Virus record (IMG/VR): IMGVR_UViG_3300049043_000117
Location: 57,675-121,674 of that record
Source of the DNA: a virus
Length of the DNA stretch: 64,000 bases
Reading direction: 5' to 3' (one strand)
The translations under genes and the position numbers were made by a program. Positions 43,641 through 51,267 of the stretch are shown here, one piece after another; the stretch's first letter is position 1; each line of letters begins with the position of its first letter. The notes under the pieces were generated by a model. That model had not been told where the DNA came from and ran no database searches. It saw nothing but the letters and a program-made list of their open reading frames with translations.

Positions 43641-43838
43641 AGTTACGATCAAATCGGTGTTTGCAATCGGGACACATAAAGTATGCAGTTCGGTCTAAAT
43701 CACGATCATAACATCCAATCACCCGACTATAAAAGTACGGAGGAGAATAGTTTTCCCACCGATCTTCAGGGATCAACGAGTCAACCCAATTCGTCCCACA
43801 TTCAGGGAATTTTCTAGTTTAGTTACGTCAGGTTTCAT
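43633..43838 (-). CDS. Small zinc-ribbon-like protein, one frameshift
   Basis: About 68 residues: MKPDVTKLEN, then ECGTNWVDSLIPEDRWENYS and YFMCPDCKHRFDRNYG. The C-terminal CPDC plus an upstream ECG near the slip suggest a split zinc ribbon. The start overlaps the upstream TGA. Confidence 0.5.
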
Positions 43839-44221
43839 CGTTGATACAAATAACTACCGAAAGGATCACACTTACTATAACACAATTCCCGAGAATTGTC
43901 ATCCATCAGATTGTAACGGACACCCTCAGCTGGTGCGTTCCAGGATGCAGACTTCAGAACATCTCCAGTGGATTTGTTAATGAAACAATGCACCGAGCGA
44001 CTGATACCATCCTTGCAAATCAGTTTGTAATACTTACGGCCTGACTCTAGATAGAACTCAACATCCACACCATTCTCTTTAATTTGCTCAATCTTGTTGG
44101 TGTGATAATCTACATCATCACCCTTAGCCCGCTGCATTTTGATGCAGTTTGAGAGTCCAGCTTTCATGGACATGTAGAGTGCGTCGCACAACATGACACT
44201 ATAATGTTCAACGTTGTTCAT
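43835..44221 (-). CDS. Conserved phage protein
   Basis: 128 residues, intact: MNNVEHYSVMLCDALYMSMK, KYYKLICKDGISRSVHCFIN, GDVLKSASWNAPAEGVRYNL, then SYLYQR. The RSVHCFI-x-x-TGDVLK-ASWxAPAxGVRxNL block is a widespread small phage family with a basic, possibly nucleic-acid-binding fold; function unknown. ATG 44221 is chosen over an upstream GTG. Confidence 0.72.
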   Translation of the reverse strand: MNNVEHYSVMLCDALYMSMKAGLSNCIKMQRAKGDDVDYHTNKIEQIKENGVDVEFYLESGRKYYKLICKDGISRSVHCFINKSTGDVLKSASWNAPAEGVRYNLMDDNSRELCYSKCDPFGSYLYQR

Positions 44222-44226
44222 GATAA

Positions 44227-44439
44227 TCACTCCTTGATGGTGTCAGTTTCAGGATCAAAAGTCACCTCAGTGATGACATCAAAATCCTCAGTCATTTTCA
44301 CATAATTCCATTCACCTTCATCCTCACCTTCTTGGTAACAATGAATGAAACCTTCTGCGTCTTGTTTGACAAAACAACCATCATAGTTGTCCTCATCAAA
44401 CACATAACCAGATGCAATCAGTGCGTCAACGAAAGTCAT
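44227..44439 (-). CDS. Small very acidic protein
   Basis: 70 residues, intact: MTFVDALIASGYVFDEDNYD, GEDEGEWNYVKMTEDFDVIT to TDTIKE. Strongly acidic, so it could be a DNA-mimic or simply a small inhibitor; nothing shows which. First gene after element copy 9. Confidence 0.62.
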   Translation of the reverse strand: MTFVDALIASGYVFDEDNYDGCFVKQDAEGFIHCYQEGEDEGEWNYVKMTEDFDVITEVTFDPETDTIKE

Positions 44440-44453
44440 GGGAGTTGTGTGTT

Positions 44454-44527
44454 TCTCTCAACATCAGCTAGAATACATCATTTCAGACCCTATGGGGAGA
44501 ATGGTGGACGGTTCCGTAACTGTCACA
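44454..44527 (-). promoter_or_regulatory. Intergenic hairpin-leader element, copy 9
   Basis: Minus strand: ACGG/CCGT hairpin inside GACAGTTACGGAACCGTCC, then GTATTCTAGCTGATGTTGAG and ATG at 44439. The upstream stop overlaps the element start. Confidence 0.7.
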
Positions 44528-44667
44528 CTACATCATTGCCCTTCAACACGGAAAGCGCACTAGCCAATTTGTCTAGTTTTTTATTGCGTTTTCGTGTCAA
44601 GATAATGTCAGAAACACAAATAGCCAAATGAGAACCATGCAGCAAAAATAGTTGCGGTTGTGAACAT
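44523..44667 (-). CDS. Small membrane-anchored protein, one frameshift
   Basis: About 47 residues: MFTTATIFAAWFSFGYLC, then SDIILTRKRNKKLDKLASAL and VLKGNDVV. An N-terminal transmembrane helix (about residues 3-20) is followed by a basic RKRNKK stop-transfer segment, giving a cytosolic tail. Confidence 0.55.
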
Positions 44668-44669
44668 AA

Positions 44670-44841
44670 TTAACCTCCTACAGTTTGTAAAGTGATAACA
44701 TCTAGAGTTGTCTGAGTTAGAGCAAGATCCTCAGCACACTCAGTCTCTCCCAGAATAGGCACTGAGGAGATCGTAAATTAAGTCCCATCTGTTCTTCAGT
44801 GAAGAGGTATTGTTGCTCTGGCGAAGAATACTCACTGACAT
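44670..44841 (-). CDS. Small protein, one frameshift
   Basis: About 56 residues: MSVSILRQSNNTSSLKNRWD, LIYDLLSAYSG, then ETECAEDLALTQTTLDVITL and QTVGG. The GGAGGTTAA at its end supplies the ribosome site for the next gene. Unknown family. Confidence 0.5.
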
Positions 44842-44843
44842 AA

Positions 44844-45052
44844 TCAAGCTGCCTCAACAGAGTTAAGTTGCTCCGCAGGATAGTTAAAGAGTTTGTTAAT
44901 CCTCTCAACTTCCTTCTCAAAGAACTCCATTGCTTCTAAGCTTCCATGTCATAAGTATCAGGAAGTTCATCAAGTTTCCACCTTAGATCATCCATCTCCC
45001 GAAGTTGAGTGAGAATGAACAAACGAACTTCATTTTTCTGTGATTGTTTCAT
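44844..45052 (-). CDS. Small helical protein, one frameshift
   Basis: About 69 residues: MKQSQKNEVRLFILTQLREM, DDLRWKLDELPDTYDMEA, slip near 44940, EAMEFFEKEVERINKLFNYP and LNSVEAA. Coiled-coil-like. The start overlaps the upstream TGA. Confidence 0.55.
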
Positions 45053-45210
45053 CAATCGTCTCCAAAGTTGTTAGAGAGAAAGTCCTCAAGTTCAGTGAGT
45101 TTGCTTTCGCTCATGTTCCAAACATATTCACTAATAACTGTATCAAAAAGATCAGGATCTTCCCGACACTTTTCTTTCAGAAACCACTCAAGTTCGGTTC
45201 GATTAGTCAT
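45052..45210 (-). CDS. Small acidic helical protein
   Basis: 52 residues, intact: MTNRTELEWFLKEKCREDPD, LFDTVISEYVWNMSESKLTE, LEDFLSNNFGDD. Acidic. Overlaps both neighbours by 1-4 nt. Unknown family. Confidence 0.62.
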   Translation of the reverse strand: MTNRTELEWFLKEKCREDPDLFDTVISEYVWNMSESKLTELEDFLSNNFGDD

Positions 45211-45415
45211 CGGAGAACGTGTCGATAGTCAATGGATTTGATACACCAACCTGTTGCACATGTGATCTCTTCGACTAAATCTTCCTCATCATCTGCTTCC
45301 CAGATCGTGATTAGTCACTTCATCAATGATAATTCCCCTATTGTGATAGGTCATCTCGAGTTCTTCATCATCAGATCTCAAAATCAAACTCAATTTCAGT
45401 AACTTGGAATTGCAT
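45207..45415 (-). CDS. Small acidic protein, frameshifted
   Basis: About 69 residues: MQFQVTEIEFDFE, then DDEELEMTYHNRGIIIDEVT, WEADDEEDLVEEITCATGW and CIKSIDYRHVLR. Compact alpha/beta character, unknown family. Two or three slips at 45300-45380. Confidence 0.5.
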
Positions 45416-45417
45416 GA

Positions 45418-45682
45418 TCAAACAAGAGGAGATTTGATGTTAAGAAAGATCAGTCGAATTGGTTGCTCTTGAACATAAAAGAACAGCAGCATAATCATCA
45501 ACCTCAATGTCACCATCTACAGTGGAGAGATCTACATAATCGTAGCATCATCACTGCCGAAAATGTAAGGATTGTTGTCTGTCATCATGCCCTACAAAGT
45601 ATAGAGTATCATTTGCACAAACAGCATAAGCATCTGCAAGCAGATTGTGGAATTGATTGAGAGTAATTGTGGTGTTAGTCAT
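45418..45682 (-). CDS. Small acidic protein, frameshifted
   Basis: About 86 residues: MTNTTITLNQFHNLLADAYA, VCANDTLYFVG, DDNNPYIFGSDD, YVDLSTVDGDIEVDDYAAVL, VQEQPIRLIFLNIKSPLV in successive frames. Beta-rich and acidic. Starts at the TAATG junction. Confidence 0.5.
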
Positions 45683-45873
45683 TAGTCGTTCTCGGGATGG
45701 TTGACGATTTGATCTTCGATTAGATTGGCAAGTTCACTTATACTTCATCTCCGTAGCAGCATAATCATAACCATAACCATACTGAATCCTCCTAAATGCT
45801 CGTTGCGAACCAATCGCAAAATGGTGTCGATTTGTGCGTCGGTGAAATGATACTCTTTGAGGGTTTCAGTCAT
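45682..45873 (-). CDS. Small protein, frameshifted
   Basis: About 62 residues: MTETLKEYHFTDAQIDTILR, LVRNEHLGGFSM, a tyrosine-rich stretch, then ELANLIEDQIVNHPEND. Helical ends. Unknown family. Confidence 0.5.
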
Positions 45874-45941
45874 TTAGATTGATAGAGAGATTGTTGAGAA
45901 TACGAAAAAAAGCAACTATCAAGGATTCCTTTACAGTTGCC

Positions 45942-46175
45942 TCAACATTCAACATAATCTACAACTCCAGATTGTGTGTCTGGTTTGACTTCCAGTTCTT
46001 TATAGTAACCGTATTGAATAGCATTATCAAATGCTTTCAACCTGTGGCAGTTGTTACAAGTTGCAAACTCGTCATCAAAGATGTCACGACATTGCTCAAG
46101 ATTCTCAGCAACGATTGCAACCATCCCCTCACATTCGCCACTATTAAGAACGTTGGTGATACGATAGAGTTTCAT
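45942..46175 (-). CDS. Small conserved-looking phage protein
   Basis: 77 residues, intact: MKLYRITNVLNSGECEGMVA, IVAENLEQCRDIFDDEFATC, NNCHRLKAFDNAIQ to GVVDYVEC. It has alternating beta and alpha segments with a CxxC and other cysteines, similar in style to the YLYLVDYW protein at 50212. Unknown function. Confidence 0.62.
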   Translation of the reverse strand: MKLYRITNVLNSGECEGMVAIVAENLEQCRDIFDDEFATCNNCHRLKAFDNAIQYGYYKELEVKPDTQSGVVDYVEC

Positions 46176-46214
46176 TTCAGTTAATGAAGAGATCGTTGAG
46201 TGTGTCAGTCATTG

Positions 46215-46391
46215 TTAGTTAGAAGGAAAGTTTTTGCAGACAGCATCACACAAGGTTTTCACCAATTCTTCTCTATCTTGGTTGTAGTATTCATCTCCCC
46301 AGGTATCATAGAAGAAACCATCAATGATACAATCAATGTCTTCCATGAGTTGTTCCCGAGCAGACAACATTTCCAGTTTGGAGTTAGTCAT
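46215..46391 (-). CDS. Small acidic helical protein
   Basis: 58 residues from ATG 46391: MTNSKLEMLSAREQLMEDID, CIIDGFFYDTWGDEYYNQDR, ELVKTLCDAVCKNFPSN. A TTG start 6 nt upstream is possible but less likely. Unknown family. Confidence 0.6.
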   Translation of the reverse strand: MTNSKLEMLSAREQLMEDIDCIIDGFFYDTWGDEYYNQDREELVKTLCDAVCKNFPSN

Positions 46392-46397
46392 AATCAA

Positions 46398-46562
46398 TCA
46401 GTAGTTAGAAATGGTGGTGAAGATGATACCAGTTTCGTTGTAACGAAGGTCAACATCACACTGGTATTCCTCGCTCAAATTGTATGCGAGGTCATAAGCT
46501 TCGTCCATGTCAGTGGTAGTATTCTCCCAGGGGAGCTCCGGGCACTTGACATCAATTCGCAT
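46398..46562 (-). CDS. Small acidic protein
   Basis: 54 residues: MRIDVKCPELPWENTTTDMD, EAYDLAYNLSEEYQCDVDLR, YNETGIIFTTISNY. It starts 9 nt after the conserved core of element copy 10 (TTGAGAGGAATCACCCC then ATG), the clearest example of the leader-to-start spacing. Confidence 0.65.
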   Translation of the reverse strand: MRIDVKCPELPWENTTTDMDEAYDLAYNLSEEYQCDVDLRYNETGIIFTTISNY

Positions 46563-46572
46563 GGGGTGATTC

Positions 46573-46646
46573 CTCTCAACATGGCCAAGATACCTGATCC
46601 GAGGCTCCCTCTGGCGGGTTTGGTGGACACTCGCCAACCTGGACAC
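46573..46646 (-). promoter_or_regulatory. Intergenic hairpin-leader element, copy 10
   Basis: Minus strand: GTGTCCAGGTTGGCGAGTGT with weak pairing, CCACCAAACCCGCCAGAGGG, then GTATCTTGGCCATGTTGAGA and ATG at 46562. It shares near-identical blocks with copies 6 and 8. Confidence 0.75.
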
Positions 46647-46650
46647 TAGA

Positions 46651-46860
46651 TCATTTGCTACTCCGAGATCCACCAAAGATACAACCGAGAAGAAACACGA
46701 TTGCAAAACATTGCCAGAAACTGAACTGAACTCCGAACCAAGATAGAATCAATCCAAGTAACCAAGATTGGAAACTTAGAATAAGAGTCGCAAGAATGAT
46801 AGTGCCTAGAGTTGCTCCAATAAGGTAGCTCCAGGACTTGTCGTTGTACCTCATCACCAT
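46651..46860 (-). CDS. Small two-helix membrane protein
   Basis: 69 residues, intact: MVMRYNDKSWSYLIGATLGT, then IILATLILSFQSWLLGLIL and FWQCFAIVFLLGCIFGG, ending SRSSK. Two transmembrane helices (about 12-36 and 46-63). Function unknown; a holin-like role is conceivable but unsupported. Its stop lies 5 nt before element copy 10. Confidence 0.65.
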   Translation of the reverse strand: MVMRYNDKSWSYLIGATLGTIILATLILSFQSWLLGLILSWFGVQFSFWQCFAIVFLLGCIFGGSRSSK

Positions 46861-47015
46861 GTACCTCGTTGAATGTGAATCTTCTTGATCTCAGTATAAA
46901 TGAACTGTTTCAATTTGTCATCATCAGTGTTATCAAATGCGTACCAAAGCCGTACAAGGTACTCATCTTGTTTCATACATTTGACGACTTCGGTGTTAGT
47001 CACACCGAGACTCAT
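46854..47015 (-). CDS. Small charged protein
   Basis: 53 residues, intact: MSLGVTNTEVVKCMKQDEYL, VRLWYAFDNTDDDKLKQFIY, TEIKKIHIQRGTW. Overlaps the membrane-protein start (ATGGTGATG). Unknown family. Confidence 0.6.
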   Translation of the reverse strand: MSLGVTNTEVVKCMKQDEYLVRLWYAFDNTDDDKLKQFIYTEIKKIHIQRGTW

Positions 47016-47130
47016 TTAGGGAAGATCCTGCAACAGGCTCTTTTAGTCCAAAATTACCAGTAATGTTTCCTTTTGTTCTTAATTTGGGTTTGATTTTTGA
47101 TAAATTGGAAGTTGAAAAATCGTAATTCAT
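46996..47130 (-). CDS. Small basic protein
   Basis: 44 residues as read: MNYDFSTSNLSKIKPKLRTK, GNITGNFGLKEPVAGSSL. It has more A and T than its neighbours and its end overlaps the next gene, so an indel may hide a stop near 47016. It lies head-to-head with the HNH endonuclease gene. Unknown family. Confidence 0.4.
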   Translation of the reverse strand: MNYDFSTSNLSKIKPKLRTKGNITGNFGLKEPVAGSSLNESRCD

Positions 47131-47152
47131 GACTAAATAGTTACAGGTAACT

Positions 47153-47655
47153 TTGGTTAAAGATGAGTGCACAATCACCACATCATTCCCAAGCATAGAG
47201 GTGGAACTGATGATGCAACAAATCTCGTGGAAGTAACACCAACTCAACACGCTACTGTTTCATTATTGTGAGTGGAAATTGTGGGGAGATTACAAAGATT
47301 TTTGTGCCATATAAAATGATTTTAGGTGATGTTAAAAATCCAGAGTTTCGTAGCAAAAGAAAAGCATTCAGTCATAAATTAGTTGAAGCTGCGAGAAAGA
47401 GGGTGTTTATGATCCAGAAGTATCAAAGAAAGAGCAATAAAAGGTAACAAATCTCAAAGAGAAAAGTTTGAGAGGGAAGGTAGAACAATCGCAGAACAAA
47501 AGTGGATTGTAACTACACCACAAGGAGAAACTTTAGAAGTATCAAATCTCAAAAAGTTTTGTAGAGAGAATAATTTACTACCAAACAAAATGTGTGAAGT
47601 TGGGAAAGGAGTTTGGAAACAACATAGAGGTTACACTTGCAAAAGATTGGAGTAA
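47153..47655 (+). CDS. HNH homing endonuclease, frameshifted
   Basis: The only convincing plus-strand gene in the first arm. After repair of one missing base near 47175 the frame reads CTIHHIIPKHRGGTDDATN, LVEVTPTQHATV, an HNH nuclease motif (HH, then D/N and H). It continues MILGDVKNPEFRSKRKAFSH and ends with a helix-turn-helix-like DNA-binding repeat, EVSNLKKFCRENNLLPNKM then GKGVWKQHRGYTCKRLE. This architecture is typical of free-standing phage homing endonucleases. It is inserted against the direction of transcription. The start is uncertain. Confidence 0.65.
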
Positions 47656-47656
47656 G

Positions 47657-47902
47657 TCATTGAATAACATTCATTTGGCGAAGTTCCTCATCAATACAAT
47701 CAAAGATCTCAGTGTAGATGTGATCATAATCATCAGACTTCAATCACCTTGTTTGCAACTTCCTCAGTTACATTAGCCTCACCATCAGGATAATCCATCA
47801 CATCATCTTTGGTGTAGATCCATGCAGGAACAGGTGCATTTTCACCTTGCCGTTGAATCATTTGTTCAACAGTTGACGAAGTTCAGCGAGAGTACGAGTC
47901 AT
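47657..47902 (-). CDS. Conserved small cyanophage protein, frameshifted (arm 1)
   Basis: About 81 residues: MTRTLAELRQ, then EQMIQRQGENAPVPAWIYTK, DDVMDYPDGEANVTEEVANK and DDYDHIYTEIFDCIDEELRQ ending MNVIQ. The AWIYTKDDV segment and the DHIY-EI-DCI-EEL ending resemble a cyanophage family of unknown function. It converges with the HNH gene. The mirrored copy is at 63650-63895. Confidence 0.6.
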
Positions 47903-47905
47903 GAT

Positions 47906-48138
47906 TCAGCCTCCGAAGATGTCATCAAACAGATCACCCATCTCACTCATTTCGTTCTGACGATCAATCTGGTTTCGCATCTCAACGAGTGCGGCCTGTT
48001 GCATCTTCAGTTCAGCAACTGGTCACCAATCTCATGCAGTTTATTGTTGATCTGGATACGATCCATTCCGTTCACCGTAGTGACCGTGATTGGCATACCT
48101 TGTGACATCGTGGTGCGTTCTGAGATGATGTGAGTCAT
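47906..48138 (-). CDS. Small coiled-coil protein, one frameshift (arm 1)
   Basis: About 77 residues: MTHIISERTTMSQGMPITVT, TVNGMDRIQINNKLHEIGDQ, then AALVEMRNQIDRQNEMSEMG and DLFDDIFGG. A beta-hairpin start, then a coiled coil. First gene after element copy 11. The mirrored copy is at 63414-63645. Confidence 0.58.
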
Positions 48139-48143
48139 GGGGT

Positions 48144-48228
48144 TCTCTCAACATGCTAGAATACATTGCCAGGCGACCCCTGGTGAGTCACTAGGCCTGG
48201 TTCCGAAACTGGCACAGGGTTCACCATC
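48144..48228 (-). promoter_or_regulatory. Intergenic hairpin-leader element, copy 11
   Basis: Minus strand: CCAGG/CCTGG hairpin and a second imperfect stem, then GTATTCTAGCATGTTGAGAG and ATG at 48138. Its mirror at 63331-63409 confirms the sequence, with small read errors. Confidence 0.72.
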
Positions 48229-48230
48229 CT

Positions 48231-49131
48231 TTCTTCATTGTAAAGTTTGCATAGGAGAATTGACGACGATTGATCAACTTGAAAGTACCAAACTGATTGG
48301 TCATCACATAACCCTCATGATCACACTTGTCATCACCAAGATAACAATCTACTTCCTCTTGAGAGGTGATACCTTCCATGAGACTCTTTGATCTCAATGA
48401 TGAGTTTGTAGAGAATCATCAGGTTGTTGTCCATACCCGACTCTGCAATGTCGCGTTGTTCGCGGATGCACTTGTTCACAGTCACTTTAAGTTCTTGTCC
48501 TTCTTTTGCATCAGGGAACTTAATAAAATTGATAGCCACACTTGCAAGACCAAGAAGGAGATCAATTCTACGACGACGGGAGGTAAAGTGTGCATCAGTT
48601 TTCAGGAACTTAACATTAGGAGCTTGCAGTTCCTCGTCAACACCGAACGATGCAACTGCGTCTTTGAGATGAGTAGAACTGGTGTAGGAAGTGTGTGCAG
48701 GCAATGATTACATTCTCGTTCACAAGACGACCGAAGTTGTATTCAATCGTGTTGGGCTTGTAGAAATCATTACCACCGAAACCTACCCAATCTCCTTGAA
48801 TTATACCAGAAACCCGAGGAAGGTTGTCAAAACAAACATGAAGAATTGAAGTTACATTCGGAACATTTCCATGATTAACTTCAATGTCATAATGAGAATA
48901 ATTGATCTTGATTTTTTTCTTGTTAAAAACACTCTTGGTTCCCACAAAAAACTTTCCAGTTTCGGGACAAGTTCCCCACACGATTGCTGGACTTCCATCA
49001 TACTTTACGGAAAGTTGATTATCCTTGCAACGCAAAAACTTCAGGACATTCTTTGCTCCAACTTTACCATTGTCCAGAATCTCATCTTCTGGATGTTGGA
49101 GATGCAGATTTTTAGTTTGAGTGTTCTTCAT
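48231..49131 (-). CDS. Ligase-like (KYDG) protein, frameshifted (arm 1)
   Basis: About 300 residues. It starts MKNTQTKNLHLQHPEDEILD. The segment LSVKYDGSPAIVWG holds a KxDG motif, as in the lysine nucleotidylation site of ATP-dependent ligases and capping enzymes, followed by GKFFVGTKSVFNKK. The C-terminal half is helical (DKCDHEGYVMTNQFGTFKL near the end; the last strand, FSYANFTMKKGW, is clearer in arm 2). T4-like cyanophages carry related proteins of unknown function (DUF6267-like, from memory). Frameshifts lie near 48690 and 48380. Ligase activity is not shown. Confidence 0.6.
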
Positions 49132-49162
49132 GTAGCCATGATGTCACAAGACCCATAAAAAG

Positions 49163-49646
49163 TCAAGGGATGGTGGTCGGTTCGTAAAGTGTCCACCCTT
49201 TATGGTGTTTTGCGATTTTGTTTATCACATTTGTGAGTGATTTTCTATCTAAATTGTATTTTCTACAGAAACTCCCTGAGAGTTGTAGTTTCTTTTACAA
49301 TTTCACCAATGGGAGAAAACGAATTGATAGGTCTTTTCGTATAATTTTCTCTTTGATTGCGTGATTTTTTCTTACTTCGTCCGTGTGATTTTTCCCGTAA
49401 AAATGATTATTATTTCCTCTCATTGATTTAGATTTATTTTCTTTCCATTCATCAGTTTGGACAAATCCTTTAGGTCTTCCAGTTATTTTTGATTTGGATT
49501 CTTCAGTATGTTGAAATAACCCCCTTTTACCTTTGTTCCAAGGTTGATTACAAGTTGGTTGTTCATAATCCTCATCATCAACAATAACCTCTGGGCTCAT
49601 CAATGTGCAAAAATACATTGATCCCACTTACATTGAGTGTTTGCAT
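49163..49646 (-). CDS. NUMOD3-type homing endonuclease-like protein, frameshifted (arm 1)
   Basis: About 160 residues using both arms for repair: CNQPWNKGKRGLFQHTEESK, SKITGRPKGFVQTDEWKENK, NNNHFYGKNHTDEVR, then ETTTLREFCEKYNLDRKSLT and HHKGWTLYEP. The GKNHTDEVREKI and ESKSKI-GRPKGF segments are NUMOD3-like DNA-binding repeats and the end is a NUMOD1-like helix, as in GIY-YIG and HNH phage enzymes. A complete nuclease domain is not visible, so it may be a remnant. It has its own late promoter. Confidence 0.55.
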
Positions 49647-49654
49647 AACTGACT

Positions 49655-49724
49655 TTATGTGTCGCAGTATTATTTATACTAAAAGAGAGCATTTCGCTCG
49701 ACTCTGCTTAGTTGCGACACATAA
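49655..49724. repeat. Inverted repeat flanking the homing-endonuclease promoter
   Basis: TTATGTGTCGCA (49655-49666) and TGCGACACATAA (49713-49724) are perfect 12-bp inverted repeats about 46 bp apart. They enclose a small GAGC/GCTC hairpin and a late promoter. The same structure is in the mirror arm. It could act as a terminator or regulatory fold. Confidence 0.7.
49671..49678 (-). promoter_or_regulatory. T4-type late promoter TATAAATA (arm 1)
   Basis: A perfect TATAAATA, 25 nt before the endonuclease ATG at 49646, inside the loop of the 12-bp inverted repeat. The homing gene therefore seems to be expressed late and independently. Confidence 0.65.
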
Positions 49725-49750
49725 GCATTAGTATTTAGTTAGCTAAAGTG

Positions 49751-50036
49751 TCACACAAACTCTGCAATGTAGTAACTCATTGTCACATTGTATTCTTGTG
49801 CCTTTCGTTCCCATTCTTGCCATTCTTCATCATCAGGCAAGACACTCAAGTAGAATCATTTGTTCTTCCGTCATCTTCGGTAACAACGTTAAAATAATTG
49901 ACAGTCTGGTCAGATCCTTTACACTTATTTCAGATGGGTCAGTTACAATTTTATTCATTATTGATTGAACTTCTTCCATCCTTCTTTTATGAAGTTCTGA
50001 CAATTCTTCGGGACTAAGAGTATTATAATGAGTCAT
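49751..50036 (-). CDS. Small helical protein (arm 1)
   Basis: About 94 residues: MTHYNTLSPEELSELHKRRM, EEVQSIMNKIVTDPSEISV, LSIILTLLPKMTEEQMILLE and, after one slip, DDEEWQEWERKAQEYNVTMS ending YYIAEFV. Charged helices. Unknown family. Confidence 0.62.
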
Positions 50037-50038
50037 TT

Positions 50039-50212
50039 TTATACGTCAGATCTAAATCCAGGTTCCACACCATTGATGTTGACAATGGAATAGAACTTTT
50101 GAATCAATACATCATAATCCCATCGCAATTCGTTATTACTTAAATCAAAATGTTCTTTGTAGTATTTTAGGGAGTTATAGATTAGTTCCCGTTCTTTGTA
50201 AGTCAAGTCCAT
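50039..50212 (-). CDS. Small acidic protein (arm 1)
   Basis: 57 residues, intact: MDLTYKERELIYNSLKYYKE, HFDLSNNELRWDYDVLIQKF, YSIVNINGVEPGFRSDV. Overlaps the upstream TGA (GTGATGG). Identical in frame in the mirror arm, which supports it. Unknown family. Confidence 0.65.
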   Translation of the reverse strand: MDLTYKERELIYNSLKYYKEHFDLSNNELRWDYDVLIQKFYSIVNINGVEPGFRSDV

Positions 50213-50446
50213 CACGTCGTAAAACTATCAACAATACGAGAAGGTTCCTCATCCAACGAGAGCGAACTTGTGTGCATTTACAACTCGTTCCATGATGCGA
50301 GAGTCGTGAGTACTTTCATATCCATCACGCCAATCTAGAAGAAGATCATGACATTCGTTGTCATTTTCAGTGACGACAGTTACATTCCCACCATACTCGG
50401 AGGAAGGAAACGGAACCCAATAATCAACGAGATAAAGATACTTCAT
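50212..50446 (-). CDS. Small alpha/beta protein (arm 1)
   Basis: About 77 residues: MKYLYLVDYWVPFPSSEYGG, NVTVVTENDNECHDLLLDWR, NAHKFALV then DEEPSRIVDSFTT. Similar style to the protein at 45942 (a beta strand, TVVTEND-ECHDLL helix). Unknown function. Confidence 0.62.
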
Positions 50447-50501
50447 TTTCAGTGTTAAATTACTCCTTTAGTGTAAATGTTTTATTTAGATTTGTCAAGT
50501 G

Positions 50502-50880
50502 TCAGAGACAATACTTCTTGAGAACACGAAGAACCTCTCTAGGATTGTCTTGAATGGCAAAGCTCCTCTTCAATATCTTTCTTAAATCCCAGAGGTTCAA
50601 CATAACCTTTACCCTCTTTGCACATTTGTGCTACATGAACTGCCTCATGTGCGAGAGTTCGGTTAATCTCTCCAACCCAATCAGTATAGTTTTTTCTGAT
50701 AGTATTGTTGCACATTAACAGAACATTTTTTCTCAGTTTGTTATCGGGATCTTTCCACGTCATTGCATAACCATCGACTTTGTTTTTGTGGCAAACTTTA
50801 TGATTATTGACGATAACTGCGACATCGACTGTCGAGTGCACGTTAAGAATCTCCCGATGAGTTGGTGTCAAGTATTCCAT
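50502..50880 (-). CDS. HExxH zincin-like protein (arm 1)
   Basis: About 126 residues: MEYLTPTHREILNV, VDVAVIVNNHKVCHKNKVDG, then NRTLAHEAVHVAQMCKEGKG and YVEPLGFKKDIEEE, ending VLRVLKKYCL. HEAVH is a zinc-binding HExxH motif with a glutamate pair downstream, as in small metalloprotease-like (SprT or gluzincin-type) domains. Substrate unknown. One slip at about 50555. Confidence 0.65.
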
Positions 50881-50916
50881 CACCAACCTCTATCACTCAG
50901 ACCAAAAAGCTATTTT

Positions 50917-51267
50917 TCATACCCAACCAAGCTAACAAGGCCACCAATAATCATAACGAGAATGCCAACGGGGAGATAGAACAACCCCAGAAGAGCAATA
51001 ACTGCACCAGGCAAAGACAGATCCCGCACCAATCATCGTACTGATGTCATCAGAATCACCACTATTGGTGGAATCCTGCTTATACGATTCCTCTGGTCGA
51101 GAGTATTTTTTCTTCTCAAAAATTGGTGACACAGAGATAAAACTAAACCCATCAATGTGTGCATACATTGATTCTACTTGCTCTCTAACTGCAAACGTGT
51201 TGATTGCATCAACAGTGGTGGATTGAATGCCCTGCAAGGAGAACTCCAATCAATTTTGTATTTCATG
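50917..51267 (-). CDS. Small membrane protein with C-terminal helices, frameshifted (arm 1)
   Basis: About 116 residues: MKYKIDWSSPRQGIQSTTVD-like start, AINTFAVREQVESMYAHIDG, FSFISVSPIFEKKKYSRPEE. Using arm 2, the end is IFAGAVIALLGLFYLPVGIL and VMIIGGLLLGWV, two adjacent transmembrane helices. The soluble N-terminal domain would face one side of the membrane. Function unknown. Confidence 0.6.

Noticed and set aside
34500-47600. tRNA genes
   Set aside because: The small hairpins with GACAGT stems were checked by eye for cloverleaf arms and a TTCGA loop; none fit.
46996-47660. Group I intron around the HNH gene
   Set aside because: I see no split conserved gene on either side and no recognisable intron core; a free-standing homing gene is simpler.
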